Source: CALAED01 sp937891035
GTDB taxonomy: Bacteria; Actinomycetota; Actinomycetes; Streptosporangiales; Streptosporangiaceae
Direction: 5' to 3'
Length of the DNA: 37,738 nucleotides
NCBI GenBank assembly: GCA_035642125.1
Contig: DASQSZ010000392.1
Span: forward strand, 1-37,738
The notes under the pieces were generated by a model, which worked only from the letters and a program-made list of their open reading frames with translations, did no database searches and was not told the DNA's origin. The position numbers and the translations under genes are program-made. Position 1 is the first letter of the stretch, and each line of letters begins with the position of its first letter. Positions 17,059 through 28,563 of this stretch are shown piece after piece.

Positions 17059-18143
17059 GATCCCGCCTCGCTCACGCCGATGCCGGCGGGCTTCGAGCGG
17101 AGAACGCGCAACCGGGCGTAGGCCTTCAGCACCCGGTCGGCGCGGGCGTACAGCCGGGGGTTGCCGAGCACGGCGGACCGCACCCGGCTCAGCGGAACGG
17201 CGCGCAGCCAGTGCAGCCCCGCCCCGACGGTGGCCCTGGCCACCCGGCCCTCCGCGATCGGGATCTCGCCGCTCTTCAGCCGCTCTTTGAACTGCTTGCC
17301 GCCCCGGCCCATGTCGATCCGGGTGATCCCCCGCTCCGGGCACCCCTCGGCCAGCCGAATGAGGCCGATCAGGCCGGGTGAGTACTTGGCGAACCTCGTG
17401 TCGTAGGCCGTGAACCAGCCGGCCAACACGTCGCCGTCGCGCAGCCCGAAGTGGGTCGAGATGACCTCGTCGCCGGCGTACAGCACGCTCAGCACGCCGA
17501 AACCGGTCTCGTGCAGGTGCCGGACCAGGTCGACGATCCAGGGTCGCGAGAACCGGTCCATCCGGCCCGTCCTGTTGTACTGAGCCGACTTCAGCGCCAT
17601 CAGCCGGCGCAGGTCGGCCGGGTCGGTGGAGGCGAACTCATGGCGCAGCTCACCGACGTCCCGTCCGAGCTTGCGCTCCTTGGCGCGGAACCGCTTCAGT
17701 CGGGCCTCGTCGAAGTAGGCCTCGAAGCCGCAACTCAGGTCCATGATCGGCTGGACCCACGTGATGGCGTGGTACGACGCGAACATGCGCTGGTGGGCCA
17801 GCAAGTGGTCGAAATCCCACACGCCCAGGTCGCACGCCTTGAGCAGCGCCTTGGCGTCCAGCCCCAGGTCCGGCGCCGCGACGATGCCCTGCACGTCGGT
17901 GAGGCCGAAGCCGACCGGGTGCCCGATGCCCAGCGCGGTCCGCTCGTACGGGAAGAACGCGACGACGTCCGGGCCGTCAGTCACGACGGCGACCCGGACG
18001 TCGTCCCGGAATCGGCCGACCGCCTGGGTGAACTCCGGTGAGAGGAAGGGATTGCCCAGCAGCGGGTCGGACTCTTGCAACATGCGCCATCGCTTGATCT
18101 CGGCGTCCCCGAGATCAAGCGGGCGGACAACGGTGATGTTCAT
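17055..18143 (-). CDS. CelD/FemAB-like GNAT acyltransferase
   Basis: 362 aa from ATG 18143, preceded by a weak GAGCAG. The two-lobed GNAT architecture seen in CelD/BcsL-type polysaccharide acyltransferases (Acetyltransf_6) is visible: FLSPEFTQAV near residue 38, VVAFFPYER, a central helical region with KRFRAKERKLGRDV, then VLSVLYAGDEVISTHFGLRDGDVLAGWFTAYD and IDMGRGGKQFKERLKSG. Related proteins transfer acyl or aminoacyl groups to surface polysaccharides or peptidoglycan precursors. It is cytosolic, with no TM. It overlaps the next GT2 by 4 bp (ATGA). Acyl donor and acceptor are not determinable from sequence. Confidence 0.86.
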   Translation of the reverse strand: MNITVVRPLDLGDAEIKRWRMLQESDPLLGNPFLSPEFTQAVGRFRDDVRVAVVTDGPDVVAFFPYERTALGIGHPVGFGLTDVQGIVAAPDLGLDAKALLKACDLGVWDFDHLLAHQRMFASYHAITWVQPIMDLSCGFEAYFDEARLKRFRAKERKLGRDVGELRHEFASTDPADLRRLMALKSAQYNRTGRMDRFSRPWIVDLVRHLHETGFGVLSVLYAGDEVISTHFGLRDGDVLAGWFTAYDTRFAKYSPGLIGLIRLAEGCPERGITRIDMGRGGKQFKERLKSGEIPIAEGRVARATVGAGLHWLRAVPLSRVRSAVLGNPRLYARADRVLKAYARLRVLRSKPAGIGVSEAGS

Positions 18144-18228
18144 CTGCTCTGCTCAGCTCTGTTCTTCCGCTCAGCGGTTGTTTTTCGCGCCGTGTCTGTT
18201 CTGGTCCACCGACACCCGGCCGGCCGGC

Positions 18229-19101
18229 TCAACCGACCTGCTGGGATTCGGAGGTCACGAGCGCGGGCGACGGCCAGCCGGCCGCCGGCAGCGGATCGGG
18301 CCTGGTCGTCGTGATCGGCTCGGGTGTTTCGATGCCCCCCTGGAAGCGGAGCCGGATCATCGTTTTCAGCACCCGCCAGCCGTCGCGGAAGGTGTTGAGG
18401 TTGGAGGCGCCGAACCGGCGGTCGCTCTCGTGGCTGGCGACCTCGGCCATCCGCAGGCCGGCCCGTACGGCGTTGACGCACATCTCGGTCTCGATCTCAA
18501 AGCCCGTTGACCGCAGGCTCAGCCGGTGCACGACGGAGCGGCGCAGCGCCACGAACCCGTAGCACAGGTCGCTCCACCGAGTGCGGTAGAGCAGGTTCGC
18601 CAGCCTGGTCAGCAGCCGGTTGCCCACGCGGCGCAGCCCCGTGAGGTCGTCCGAGCCGCCGCCGCAGGCGTACCGCGAGCCCTTGACGAAGTCGAACCCC
18701 CGGCAGATCAGCGCAAGGAAGCTGTCGAACTCGGCCGGGTCCATGCTCCCGTCCGCGTCGAGCATGATGATGACATCACAGGACGCCGCGGCCATCCCCG
18801 TACGCATCGCGGTGCCCTTGCCGCTCGGCGGCTCAGTGATGATCACGGCGTCCGGCCGCAGCAGCCGGGCGATGTCGGCCGAGCCGTCGGTGGATTGACC
18901 GTCGACGACGATGACCTCGTCCACCATGGTCAGCCGCGGCAGCAGCCAGCGCAGGTTTTCGGCCTCGTTGAGCGTCGGGATCACCGCGCTGACCGTTGGG
19001 CGGCCGGCACGAGCGTCCGGAAACTCGGGGCGGTGACGGTGCACCGTGGGAGGGGTGTGCACGGAGATGACCGCGCGCACGGGTGGTTCAGAGGAGTTCA
19101 T
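18229..19101 (-). CDS. family 2 glycosyltransferase, polyprenyl-phosphate transferase-like (first gene of polysaccharide operon)
   Basis: 290 aa from ATG 19101 (CAGGA upstream). After a ~35-residue variable N-terminus comes SAVIPTLNEAENL, VDEVIVVDGQSTDGS, SGKGTAMRTG, MLDADGSMDPAEF (DAD 115-117), VKGSRY, and the conserved LANLLYRTRWSDLCYGFVALRR block of dolichyl-P/undecaprenyl-P sugar synthases and related processive-type GT2s. These enzymes usually load one sugar on a polyprenyl phosphate. There are no C-terminal TM segments. As the first gene it may make the lipid-linked donor used by the GT-C-like protein at 11511-13787; that link is inference. An 85-bp gap to the GNAT gene is the largest in the operon. 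Confidence 0.88.
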   Translation of the reverse strand: MNSSEPPVRAVISVHTPPTVHRHRPEFPDARAGRPTVSAVIPTLNEAENLRWLLPRLTMVDEVIVVDGQSTDGSADIARLLRPDAVIITEPPSGKGTAMRTGMAAASCDVIIMLDADGSMDPAEFDSFLALICRGFDFVKGSRYACGGGSDDLTGLRRVGNRLLTRLANLLYRTRWSDLCYGFVALRRSVVHRLSLRSTGFEIETEMCVNAVRAGLRMAEVASHESDRRFGASNLNTFRDGWRVLKTMIRLRFQGGIETPEPITTTRPDPLPAAGWPSPALVTSESQQVG

Positions 19102-19441
19102 GGGCGTCCTGTTCCCTGCGGGGAAGCGATTTGATCGTTGCTTGTCCCGTTAGATGCGGGATCGCCCACATGATGTTTGGATTATTTTGCGGGCTTCTCA
19201 TGTAGATGACGCAGAGCGGCCTACGCAGTCCGCACGGTTCAGCAGGTATAGGGCCGGTCACCGTCCGTCGGGCGGATCGGGTCAGTCCGAAATAGGGGTA
19301 CGGATACCGATTTGTCTGGCCGGATGAGGCCATCATGCGGCCGGCCCGGCAACGTTCCACGAAGTCGCCCTCGGCGACTGTCGGAGACTTGGCCTGCGCA
19401 CCGCCCCGGACCGGGCCGCGCGCCGTCAGGACGCGCGCCGG
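19102..19441. other. 340-bp intergenic region: leader of the polysaccharide operon and 3' side of mak
   Basis: No credible gene; short open frames here have no family features. It must hold the promoter of the minus-strand polysaccharide operon, in the AT-richer part around 19130-19200, though I cannot place -10/-35 boxes with confidence. A 7-bp stem AGTCGCC/GGCGACT with loop CTC (19363-19379) lies 63 bp past the mak stop and could help end the glgE-treS-mak transcript; it lacks a T-tract. A shorter TCCCG/CGGGA hairpin sits at 19145-19161. Confidence 0.4.
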
Positions 19442-20823
19442 TCAGGAGGTGAGCCCGGCGAGGGAACCAAGCGGTACCTGCAACCAGGACGGCCGGTTGC
19501 GCGCCTCGTACATGACCTCGTAGACGGCCTTGTCGAACTCGAACGCGCGCAACAGGACCTCGTGGGCGGCCGGGTCGGGCCCGCCCGCGTCGGTGTAGCC
19601 CGCGCAGAACGCGTCCCTGTTGCGGTCGGCCCATTCGCGGGCGCGGTATTCGCGTTGTTCGTGCGCCGGATCGTCGGCCATCGTCGCCAGCGGCCCGGCC
19701 AGCAGGTAGCGGGCGGCGTACTCGAAGGAACGCAACATGCCGGCGACGTCGCGCAGCGGATGTCCCGGCGCCCGCCGCTCGGCCAGCGGCCGCGCCGGCT
19801 CGCCTTCGAAGTCCATCAGCATCCAGCCGACCTCGGTCCGCAGGACCTGCCCGAGGTGGTAGTCGCCGTGGATGCGCTGTACGGGGAGCGACGCGTCCAG
19901 CGCGGCGAGGTCGTCGAACGCGGCGGCGATCCGGCCGGCATAGGGCGCCAGCTGGGGAACGGCGGCGCGCGCCTCCTCCAGCCGGCCGAGCATCAGATCC
20001 GCCATCGCCCGCACCTCGTCGGCGCTGATGGAGGTCACGCCGAATGCCTCGGCCAGGTCGCGATGCACCGAGGCCGTGGCCACCCCGAGCCGCTCGGCCT
20101 CGGCGGCGAAGTCGCCGCCGACCTCATAGGCGTGCAGGTCGGCCTCCGCGTACAGGTCGCGCACGCTGGTGGTGGCCAGCCGCCAGCCGTCGGTCGCCGT
20201 ACGCAGGTACTCCGACAGCATGGCCAGGGTGGTCGGCTCGCCGTCGAGCACCGTCTCGATCCAGCCGAACAGCTCAGGGACGTGCTTGGAGCCGGAGCCG
20301 GCCAGCGCCAGGCTGATCTCCAGGTCGGGATTGACCCCCGGAGTGAGCCGCCGGAACAACTTGCAGATGTAGGCGTCGCCGTACACCAACGAGGTGTTGC
20401 TCTGCTCGGCCGGGCTGGCCAGGCTGGTCAGCCCGACGTCGAGCCGCGCGCCGGGAACGGTGCGGAACCGCAGCGCGCCGGTGTCGGCGCCGGCCGCCAT
20501 GCCGGCCAGCAGCGACCTGGTCAGGTCCGGGTCGTGCGCGGCGTCGTAGACGTGCAGGTCGTCGACGACGCCGATCGAGGCGTACTCGAGCCGTCCGGTC
20601 AGCTTGTGCCGGAACCCCAGGAGCAGCTGGTAGTACGCGGCCTCGGCGGGCCCTTGGCGCACGGTGACGACGGCATGCCAAAGGCCCGGGTCACCGGCCA
20701 CCAATCGCGTGTCGGTGACGAACTCGACCGCGCTGACCGGGCGTCCCTTGCCGGCGAACCATCGTTGCCGGGGGAGCCAATCGATCAGGAGCTCGGCGAG
20801 CTGGTCATGCGACGGCACTCGAA

Positions 20824-20827
<4 letters not shown>
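19442..20827 (-). CDS. mak: maltokinase
   Basis: 461 aa, typical length. It phosphorylates maltose with ATP to give alpha-maltose-1-phosphate, the GlgE donor. It has an aminoglycoside-phosphotransferase-like fold with an N-cap (LPRQRWFAGKGR), a nucleotide-binding lobe (VYGDAYICKLFRR, K156), the catalytic Brenner motif HGDYHLGQVL (320-329) and the metal-binding DFEGEP (339-344). TTG 20827 overlaps the treS stop as TTGA (20824-20827). GAGGAG, encoded in the last treS codons, is only 2 nt from that TTG but 11 nt from an in-frame GTG at 20818, so the true start is one of the two. It is the last gene of glgE-treS-mak, matching the known functional association and TreS:Mak complex of mycobacteria. 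Confidence 0.95.
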
Positions 20828-22946
<2,119 letters not shown>

Positions 22947-22950
<4 letters not shown>

Positions 22951-25112
22951 CTGTCGTTTCTCCGGAGCGTGAAAATGTGGGCTGGCTGATCATGTGGGTC
23001 CAGGCGAACGTAGTTGGCCTGCCGCCACCGATAGGTCTGGCCGGACAACTCGTCGGTGACGTCGAACTCCTCCGACCAGTCCAGGCCCAGAGCCGGCAGG
23101 TCGAGATAGACCGTGGCTTCACGGACCTCGTGCGGGTTGAGGTTCACGACGGCGAGCACAGTGTCGGGTTCGGGTTCTCGCCCGGTCGCCTCCGTCGCCT
23201 CCGCGGCGGTCGGCAGATGCTTGGAGAAACAGATGATGTCGGGCTGGTCGACGTGGTGGAATCGCAGGTTGCGCAGCAGCCGCAGCGCCGGGTGCGATCT
23301 GCGCAGGGCGTTGAGCCGGGTGATCAGCGGCGCGATGCTGCGGCCCTCGCGCTCGGCCCGCTCCCAGTCCCGCGGCCGGTACTGGTATTTCTCCGAGTCG
23401 CGGTACTCCTCGCTGCCGGGCCGGACCGGGATGTTCTCCAGCAGCTCATAACCGGAGTACATGCCCCAGGTTGGGGACATCATCGTGGCCAGCACCGCCC
23501 TGATCTCGAACGCCGGGCGACCGCCGTGCTGCAGGTACTCATGCAAGATGTCGGGTGTGTTAACGAAGAAGTTGGGCCGCATGTATTTGGCCGCGTCCCC
23601 CGACAGCTCGCGCAGATACTCCTCCAGCTCGTTCTTGGTGTTGCGCCACGTGAAGTACGTATAGGACTGGTGGAACCCGATCTTTGCGAGCGTGTGCATC
23701 ATCGCCGGCCGGGTGAACGCCTCGGCCAGGAAGATCACATCGGGGTCCGTCTCGTTCACCTCGCCCAGCAGCCGCTCCCAGAACCGGACCGGCTTGGTGT
23801 GCGGGTTGTCGACGCGGAAGATCCGCACGCCGTGGTCCATCCAGTGCCGGAGCACCTGCTTGACCGCCCGGTAGATCCCTTCCGGGTCGTTGTCGAAGTT
23901 GAGCGGATAGATGTCCTGGTACTTCTTCGGCGGGTTCTCCGCGTAGGCGATGGTGCCGTCGGCGCGCGTGGTGAACCACTCCGGATGCTCACGCGCCCAG
24001 GGGTGGTCGGGAGAGCACTGCAGCGCGAAGTCGAGCGCGACCTCCATGCCCAGGTCGCCCGCGTAGGCGACGAACGCGTCGAAGTCGTCGATGGTGCCGA
24101 GCTCGGGGTGGATCGCGTCGTGACCGCCATCGGGCGAGCCGATGGCCCACGGTGACCCGGGGTCGTACGGGCCGGCGTGCAGGGTGTTGTTCGGCCCTTT
24201 GCGGAACTGCGCGCCGACCGGGTGGATCGGCGGCAGGTAGATCACGTCGAAGCCCATGTCGGCGATGGCCGGCAGCCGCTTCATCGCCGTCCGGAAGGTG
24301 CCGGAGGTGGGACCGCGCCGGCCCAGCGGGTCGTGGGACGCCCCCTCCGAGCGCGGGAAGAACTCATACCACGACCCGTACAGCGCGCGCTCGCGGTGGA
24401 CCCGCACCGGCAACCAGTCGGTGCCGGAGACCGGCTCGCGCAGCGGAAACTCGCGCAGGATCTCGACGATCTCCGGGCGGTGCGCGGCCTCGAGCCGCGA
24501 CTGCACGGTGAACGTCTGGTCTTCGAGCAGTTCGGCCACCTCGGCCAGCGTCCGGCGCGCCGCCGTGGCCGCCCTGACCGCGGCCGATTCCGCGGCCGAT
24601 TTGGCCGCGTCCTGCCGTGCGCCGGCCCGCCCAGTGCCGGTGCCCCCGGTGCCGGTGCCCCCGGTGCCGGCCGGCCCCGGCGTGGTCTGGCCGGCGGCGC
24701 CCCCCCGGGCCGCGGGAACGGGCACGGCGTCGGCGGCGCGGGCGAACAACCGGGCGCCTTCGGCCATCATGAGACCGACGTCCTGGCCGCGGGGGACCTT
24801 GATTTCGGCGTCGTGCCACCAATGGGCGATCGGGTCGCCCCACGCCTCGACCTTGAAATGCCACTCACCGGTCTCGGTGACAGTCACCTCGGCCGCGTAG
24901 CGATCCGTGCCGGGCACCAGCTCGCGCATGTGCACGAGCGGCGCCACCCGTCCGTGCGGATCGCGCAACAGCACCCCGGCGCCGAGCATCTCGTGCCCCT
25001 CGCGGAACACCGTCGCCGAGACGGCGAAGCTCTCGCCGACCACCGCTTTGGCCGGCCATCGACCGCAGTTGACGACCGGCTCGACGTCGAGAATCGGTAT
25101 GCGTCCAATCAT
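22947..25112 (-). CDS. glgE: alpha-1,4-glucan:maltose-1-phosphate maltosyltransferase GlgE
   Basis: 721 aa from ATG 25112, which gives the family start MIGRIPILDVEPVVNCGRWPAK; an in-frame ATG at 25208 would add 32 atypical residues. It extends alpha-1,4-glucan by maltosyl units from maltose-1-phosphate (GH13_3). An N-terminal beta domain (1-110) and helical insert precede the barrel with ALDFALQCSPDHPW, RIFRVDNPHTKP (nucleophile D435), FLAEAFTRP (acid/base E464) and FFVNTPDILHEY (D521). Residues about 131-183 form an extra Ala/Gly/Thr-rich stretch (GTGGTGTGGT), partly encoded by 15-bp DNA repeats and absent from the compact homologues I know. First gene of glgE-treS-mak; divergent from glgP. 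Confidence 0.96.
24631..24670. repeat. 15-bp tandem repeat within glgE
   Basis: About 2.7 copies of a 15-bp unit (CCGGTGCCGGTGCCC, first copy with one difference) encode the Gly-Thr-rich part of the GlgE insert. A unit of 15 bp keeps the frame, so copy number can vary without destroying the enzyme. Confidence 0.8.
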
Positions 25113-25484
25113 CGCTGGCCACCGTACCGACGAGCCACCCGCCGCGGCGCCCACTTCGGTCAAGTCATGATCGCTGTTGGCATGTGATTGGCCAGGCTCC
25201 ACCCGCATGTCTCACCCCATTACCAGTCTTGCCAGTCCAAAACGGGAGTTAGTCGTGCCGTGACGCGGCTTCGTGATGAGAGCGGCAGGACTTCGTGCCG
25301 AAGCGCCTGATCGGCGTCGTCCCGGCAGGCGCGTCCATTTCGTCGTTTTCGTGGCCGCTTTTGTCTCTTCCGTCGCTTCGCTACCGTCCTCGGCGATCCG
25401 AATCGGCACTGTTCGGTAACTGAGATGATCAACGCGCGGGTTTTTGTCGCGAACAGGGATGCGTACCGATTAGCGTTACCGAGC
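25113..25484. promoter_or_regulatory. divergent glgE/glgP control region with TCGGTAAC-type repeats
   Basis: 372 bp without a supported gene between the divergent starts of glgE and glgP. It carries TCGGTAAC (25413-25420) and its perfect inverted copy GTTACCGA (25475-25482), plus a related GTACCGA at 25463-25469. The last two lie in the 12-bp direct repeat GCGTACCGATTA / GCGTTACCGAGC immediately before the glgP GTG. They are candidate regulator sites for glgP; no regulator is identified. Confidence 0.45.
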
Positions 25485-28157
25485 GTGAAGGCGATCCGAC
25501 GATTCACCGTACGCACTGTCCTGCCCGAGCAGCTGCAGCAGCTGGAGGAGCTCGTCCTCAACCTGCGCTGGTCGTGGCACCGCGAGACGCTCGACCTGTT
25601 CCGCTCGGTGGATCCCGAGCTGTGGGAGACCGTCGGGCACGACCCCGTGCGGCTGCTCGGCGAGGTGTCGAGCGATCGACTGGCGGCCCTGGCGGCCGAT
25701 CGGCGCTTCCTGCGTCTGCTCGATGTCGCGGTCGAGGACCTGCGGGATTACCTGACCGCCCCGCGCTGGTACCAGTCCCTGACCGACTCCGCTGCGGGCT
25801 CCGCCCCCCGCACGCCCCCCGAGGGACAGGGAGCCTCGGGCGCCTCTTCCGAGGGCTTCGCCGGCCCCGCCGCGATCGCGTACTTTTCGCCGGAGTACGG
25901 CATCGCCGCCGCGCTGCCGCAGTACTCCGGGGGCCTCGGCATCCTGGCCGGTGATCACCTCAAGACCGCGAGCGATCTAGGCGTGCCGATCATCGGAGTG
26001 GGGCTGCTGTACCGGCACGGCTACTTCTCCCAGTCGCTGTCGCCCGACGGCTGGCAGCTGGAGCGCTACCCGCCGATCGATCCCAACGGGCTGCCCTTGA
26101 CGCTGCTGCGGGAGCGGGACGGCACGCCGGTGCACATCACGATCGGCTTGCCCGAGGGCAGGAACCTGCTGGCCCAGGTGTGGCTGGCCAACGTGGGCCG
26201 GGTGCCGCTGTTGCTGCTCGACTCCGACGTCGAGGAGAACGACCCGATCGCACGCGACGTCACCGACCGGCTGTACGGCGGGGCCACCGACCATCGGCTG
26301 CTACAGGAGATGCTGCTCGGCATCGGCGGCGTACGCGCCATCCGGGCCTACTGCCGCATCACCGGGCACCCGGCGCCGGAGGTGTTCCACACCAACGAGG
26401 GCCATGCCGGCTTCCTCGGCTTTGAGCGGATCCGTGAGCTGGTCACCGAGCACAGCCTGTCGTTCGACGAGGCGCTCGAGGCCACCAGGTCGGGCACGGT
26501 GTTCACGACGCACACGCCGGTCCCCGCCGGCATCGACAGGTTCCCGCGCGAGCTCATCCAAAAGTACTTCGGCGGCACCAACGAGACGGCCAGCGTGCCG
26601 GTCGAGCGCATCCTCGCACTGGGTGCCGAGACCTACGACGAAGGCGACCCGGCCGTGTTCAACATGGCGGTCATGGGCCTGCGGCTGGCCCAGCGCGCGA
26701 ACGGCGTGAGCGTGCTGCACGGCGCGGTCAGCCGGGAGATGTTCGGCGGCCTGTGGGGCGGCTTCGACGTCGACGAAGTGCCGATCGGATCCGTCACCAA
26801 CGGCGTGCACGCGGCCACGTGGGTGAGCACCGAGGTGCTCGAGCTGGCCGAGCGCGAGGTGCCGTCGATCATCGAGTCGTCCAATGGCTGGGACGCCGTA
26901 GAACGGGTGCCGGAGGAGGACATCTGGCGGGTGCGGCGCACGTTGCGCGAGCGGCTCGTGCTGGACGCCAGGCGGCGGCTGCGCGAGTCATGGCGCCAGC
27001 GCGGCGCCAGCGCGGCCGAGCTGTCGTGGGTGGACGACGCCCTCGACCCCGACGTGCTCACGATCGGGTTCGCCCGCCGGGTGCCGTCGTACAAGCGGCT
27101 CACGCTCATGCTGCGCGACGCGGCCCGGCTCAAGGCGCTGCTGCTCCACCCCGAGCGGCCCGTGCAGATCCTCATCGCCGGCAAGGCCCACCCGGCCGAC
27201 GAGGCCGGCAAGCGGCTCATTCAGGACATCGTGCGGTTCGCCGACGACCCGGAGGTCCGGCACCGCATCGTGTTCCTGCCCGACTACGACATGGCGCTCG
27301 GGCAACTGCTCGTCCAGGGTTGCGACGTGTGGATGAACAACCCGTTGCGGCCCTTGGAGGCCTGCGGCACGTCGGGCATGAAGGCCGCGCTGAACGGCGG
27401 GCTCAACCTGTCCATCCGGGACGGCTGGTGGGACGAGTGGTTCGACGGCCAAAACGGCTGGGCGATCCCGTCGGCCGACGGCGTCGAAGACACCGACCGG
27501 CGCGACGACCTCGAGGCGAGCGCCTTGTACGAACTGATCGAAGACCACGTATCGGTCATGTTCTATGACCGGGACGGCACCTCCCTGCCACGCCGCTGGC
27601 TGGAGATGGTCAAGCACACCTTGGTTTCGCTGGGCCCGAAGGTGCTCGCCACCAGGATGCTGCACGACTACGTCCACGGCCTGTACGTACCGGCCGCCCG
27701 CTCGGCCCGGGACATGACGGCCGACGTCTACGCCGGCGCCCGCGAGCTGGCCTCCTGGAAGGCTCGGGTGGCCAAGGCGTGGCAGCACGTCTCGATCGAG
27801 CACGTCGAGTCGAGCGGCGCGGGCGAAAGCCCGCACCTGGGCACTCGGCTGAACGTGCGGGCCACCGTCGAGCTGGGCGATCTCGAACCCGGCGACGTCG
27901 CCGTCGAGCTCGCCTACGGCCGAGTCGACGAGCACGACGTGCTGATCGAGCCGCGCTACCTCGAACTCGCCCCACAGGAGGTGGCCGAGGACGGCCGGCT
28001 GCGCTACGTGGGTGAGGTTCCGCTCGACCGCACCGGCGCCTTCGGTTACGGGGTGCGCGTCGTGCCCCGACACGCGCGGCTCGCCACCAGGACCGAGCTT
28101 GGCCTGGTCGCGTTGCCCCCGGCCCCGGTTGGGATGGCGAGCGGCCCGCTGCGCTGA
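25485..28157 (+). CDS. glgP: alpha-glucan (glycogen) phosphorylase GlgP
   Basis: 890 aa from GTG 25485, which gives the usual VKAIRRFTVRTVLPEQL start; the upstream frame from 25425 looks non-coding, and no strong ribosome binding site is visible. It phosphorolyses alpha-1,4-glucan to glucose-1-phosphate (GT35). The N-terminal DUF3417 region (about 1-100) contains LNLRWSWHRETLDLF. Active-site strings are SPEYGIAAALPQYSGGLGILAGDHLK, FHTNEGHAGFLGFERI, FTTHTPVPAGIDRF, RRVPSYKR and the PLP-lysine motif EACGTSGMKAALNGG (K633). A Ser/Gly/Ala-rich linker lies at ~100-128. It is divergent from glgE, so synthesis and breakdown genes share a control region. Confidence 0.95.
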   Translation: MKAIRRFTVRTVLPEQLQQLEELVLNLRWSWHRETLDLFRSVDPELWETVGHDPVRLLGEVSSDRLAALAADRRFLRLLDVAVEDLRDYLTAPRWYQSLTDSAAGSAPRTPPEGQGASGASSEGFAGPAAIAYFSPEYGIAAALPQYSGGLGILAGDHLKTASDLGVPIIGVGLLYRHGYFSQSLSPDGWQLERYPPIDPNGLPLTLLRERDGTPVHITIGLPEGRNLLAQVWLANVGRVPLLLLDSDVEENDPIARDVTDRLYGGATDHRLLQEMLLGIGGVRAIRAYCRITGHPAPEVFHTNEGHAGFLGFERIRELVTEHSLSFDEALEATRSGTVFTTHTPVPAGIDRFPRELIQKYFGGTNETASVPVERILALGAETYDEGDPAVFNMAVMGLRLAQRANGVSVLHGAVSREMFGGLWGGFDVDEVPIGSVTNGVHAATWVSTEVLELAEREVPSIIESSNGWDAVERVPEEDIWRVRRTLRERLVLDARRRLRESWRQRGASAAELSWVDDALDPDVLTIGFARRVPSYKRLTLMLRDAARLKALLLHPERPVQILIAGKAHPADEAGKRLIQDIVRFADDPEVRHRIVFLPDYDMALGQLLVQGCDVWMNNPLRPLEACGTSGMKAALNGGLNLSIRDGWWDEWFDGQNGWAIPSADGVEDTDRRDDLEASALYELIEDHVSVMFYDRDGTSLPRRWLEMVKHTLVSLGPKVLATRMLHDYVHGLYVPAARSARDMTADVYAGARELASWKARVAKAWQHVSIEHVESSGAGESPHLGTRLNVRATVELGDLEPGDVAVELAYGRVDEHDVLIEPRYLELAPQEVAEDGRLRYVGEVPLDRTGAFGYGVRVVPRHARLATRTELGLVALPPAPVGMASGPLR

Positions 28158-28194
28158 CGCCGCCCACGCCGTCGGCCCGACGACATCACCAAAA

Positions 28195-28220
28195 CGCCGC
28201 AGGGTTCACCCCCTGCGGCG
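28195..28220 (-). terminator. intrinsic terminator between glgP and glf
   Basis: CGCCGCAGGG and CCCTGCGGCG form a perfect 10-bp stem with a 6-nt loop. AAAA at 28191-28194 gives a TTTT run on the minus strand, so it is a textbook intrinsic terminator for the minus-strand GT2-glf transcript. It can also act on glgP from the other side. Confidence 0.85.
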
Positions 28221-28563
28221 GTGTGCGCGCCGCGCGGACCAGCGGCGGACGGATCAGCGCGACAGCGCCGGGGTTGTCGAGAGTGATCCCAAACGGCTCC
28301 GGCGGCTCCACCGGCTCACCGCCTGATCTCGCGTCTCTACCTGGATCTCGTGCCGATCGTCATCGGGGTCACCGTGCGGATCGACCGGTGCGGGCTCGGC
28401 GAGGATGCCGGCCCGGCGCGGTGGTCGGTAGTGGCCACTGTTTCCATCCAGACTGTCGCGCCGGAAACGGCGTGAGGCGCATCCCGCCTGGCATTCCCGG
28501 CGGCGGTCCGGGAAAGCGACTGTTGACGAACAGCGACATGCAGGCGACCGCTTACCCAACAGT
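28221..28563. other. 343-bp stretch with no supported gene
   Basis: This lies between the terminator and the glf stop. Short frames on both strands lack start context and family features. A 41-codon plus-strand frame (28350-28475) reads like protein (PIVIGVTVRIDRCGLG), but its upstream extension is closed. It may be a gene remnant. Confidence 0.3.

Noticed and set aside
19088..19360. 90-codon minus-strand frame in the mak-polysaccharide intergenic region
   Set aside because: No ribosome binding site or recognisable sequence. It would run over the start of the GT2 at 19101.
28350..28475. 41-codon plus-strand frame after glgP
   Set aside because: Composition is protein-like, but it has no ribosome binding site, is closed upstream and matches no family I know. 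Possibly a remnant only.
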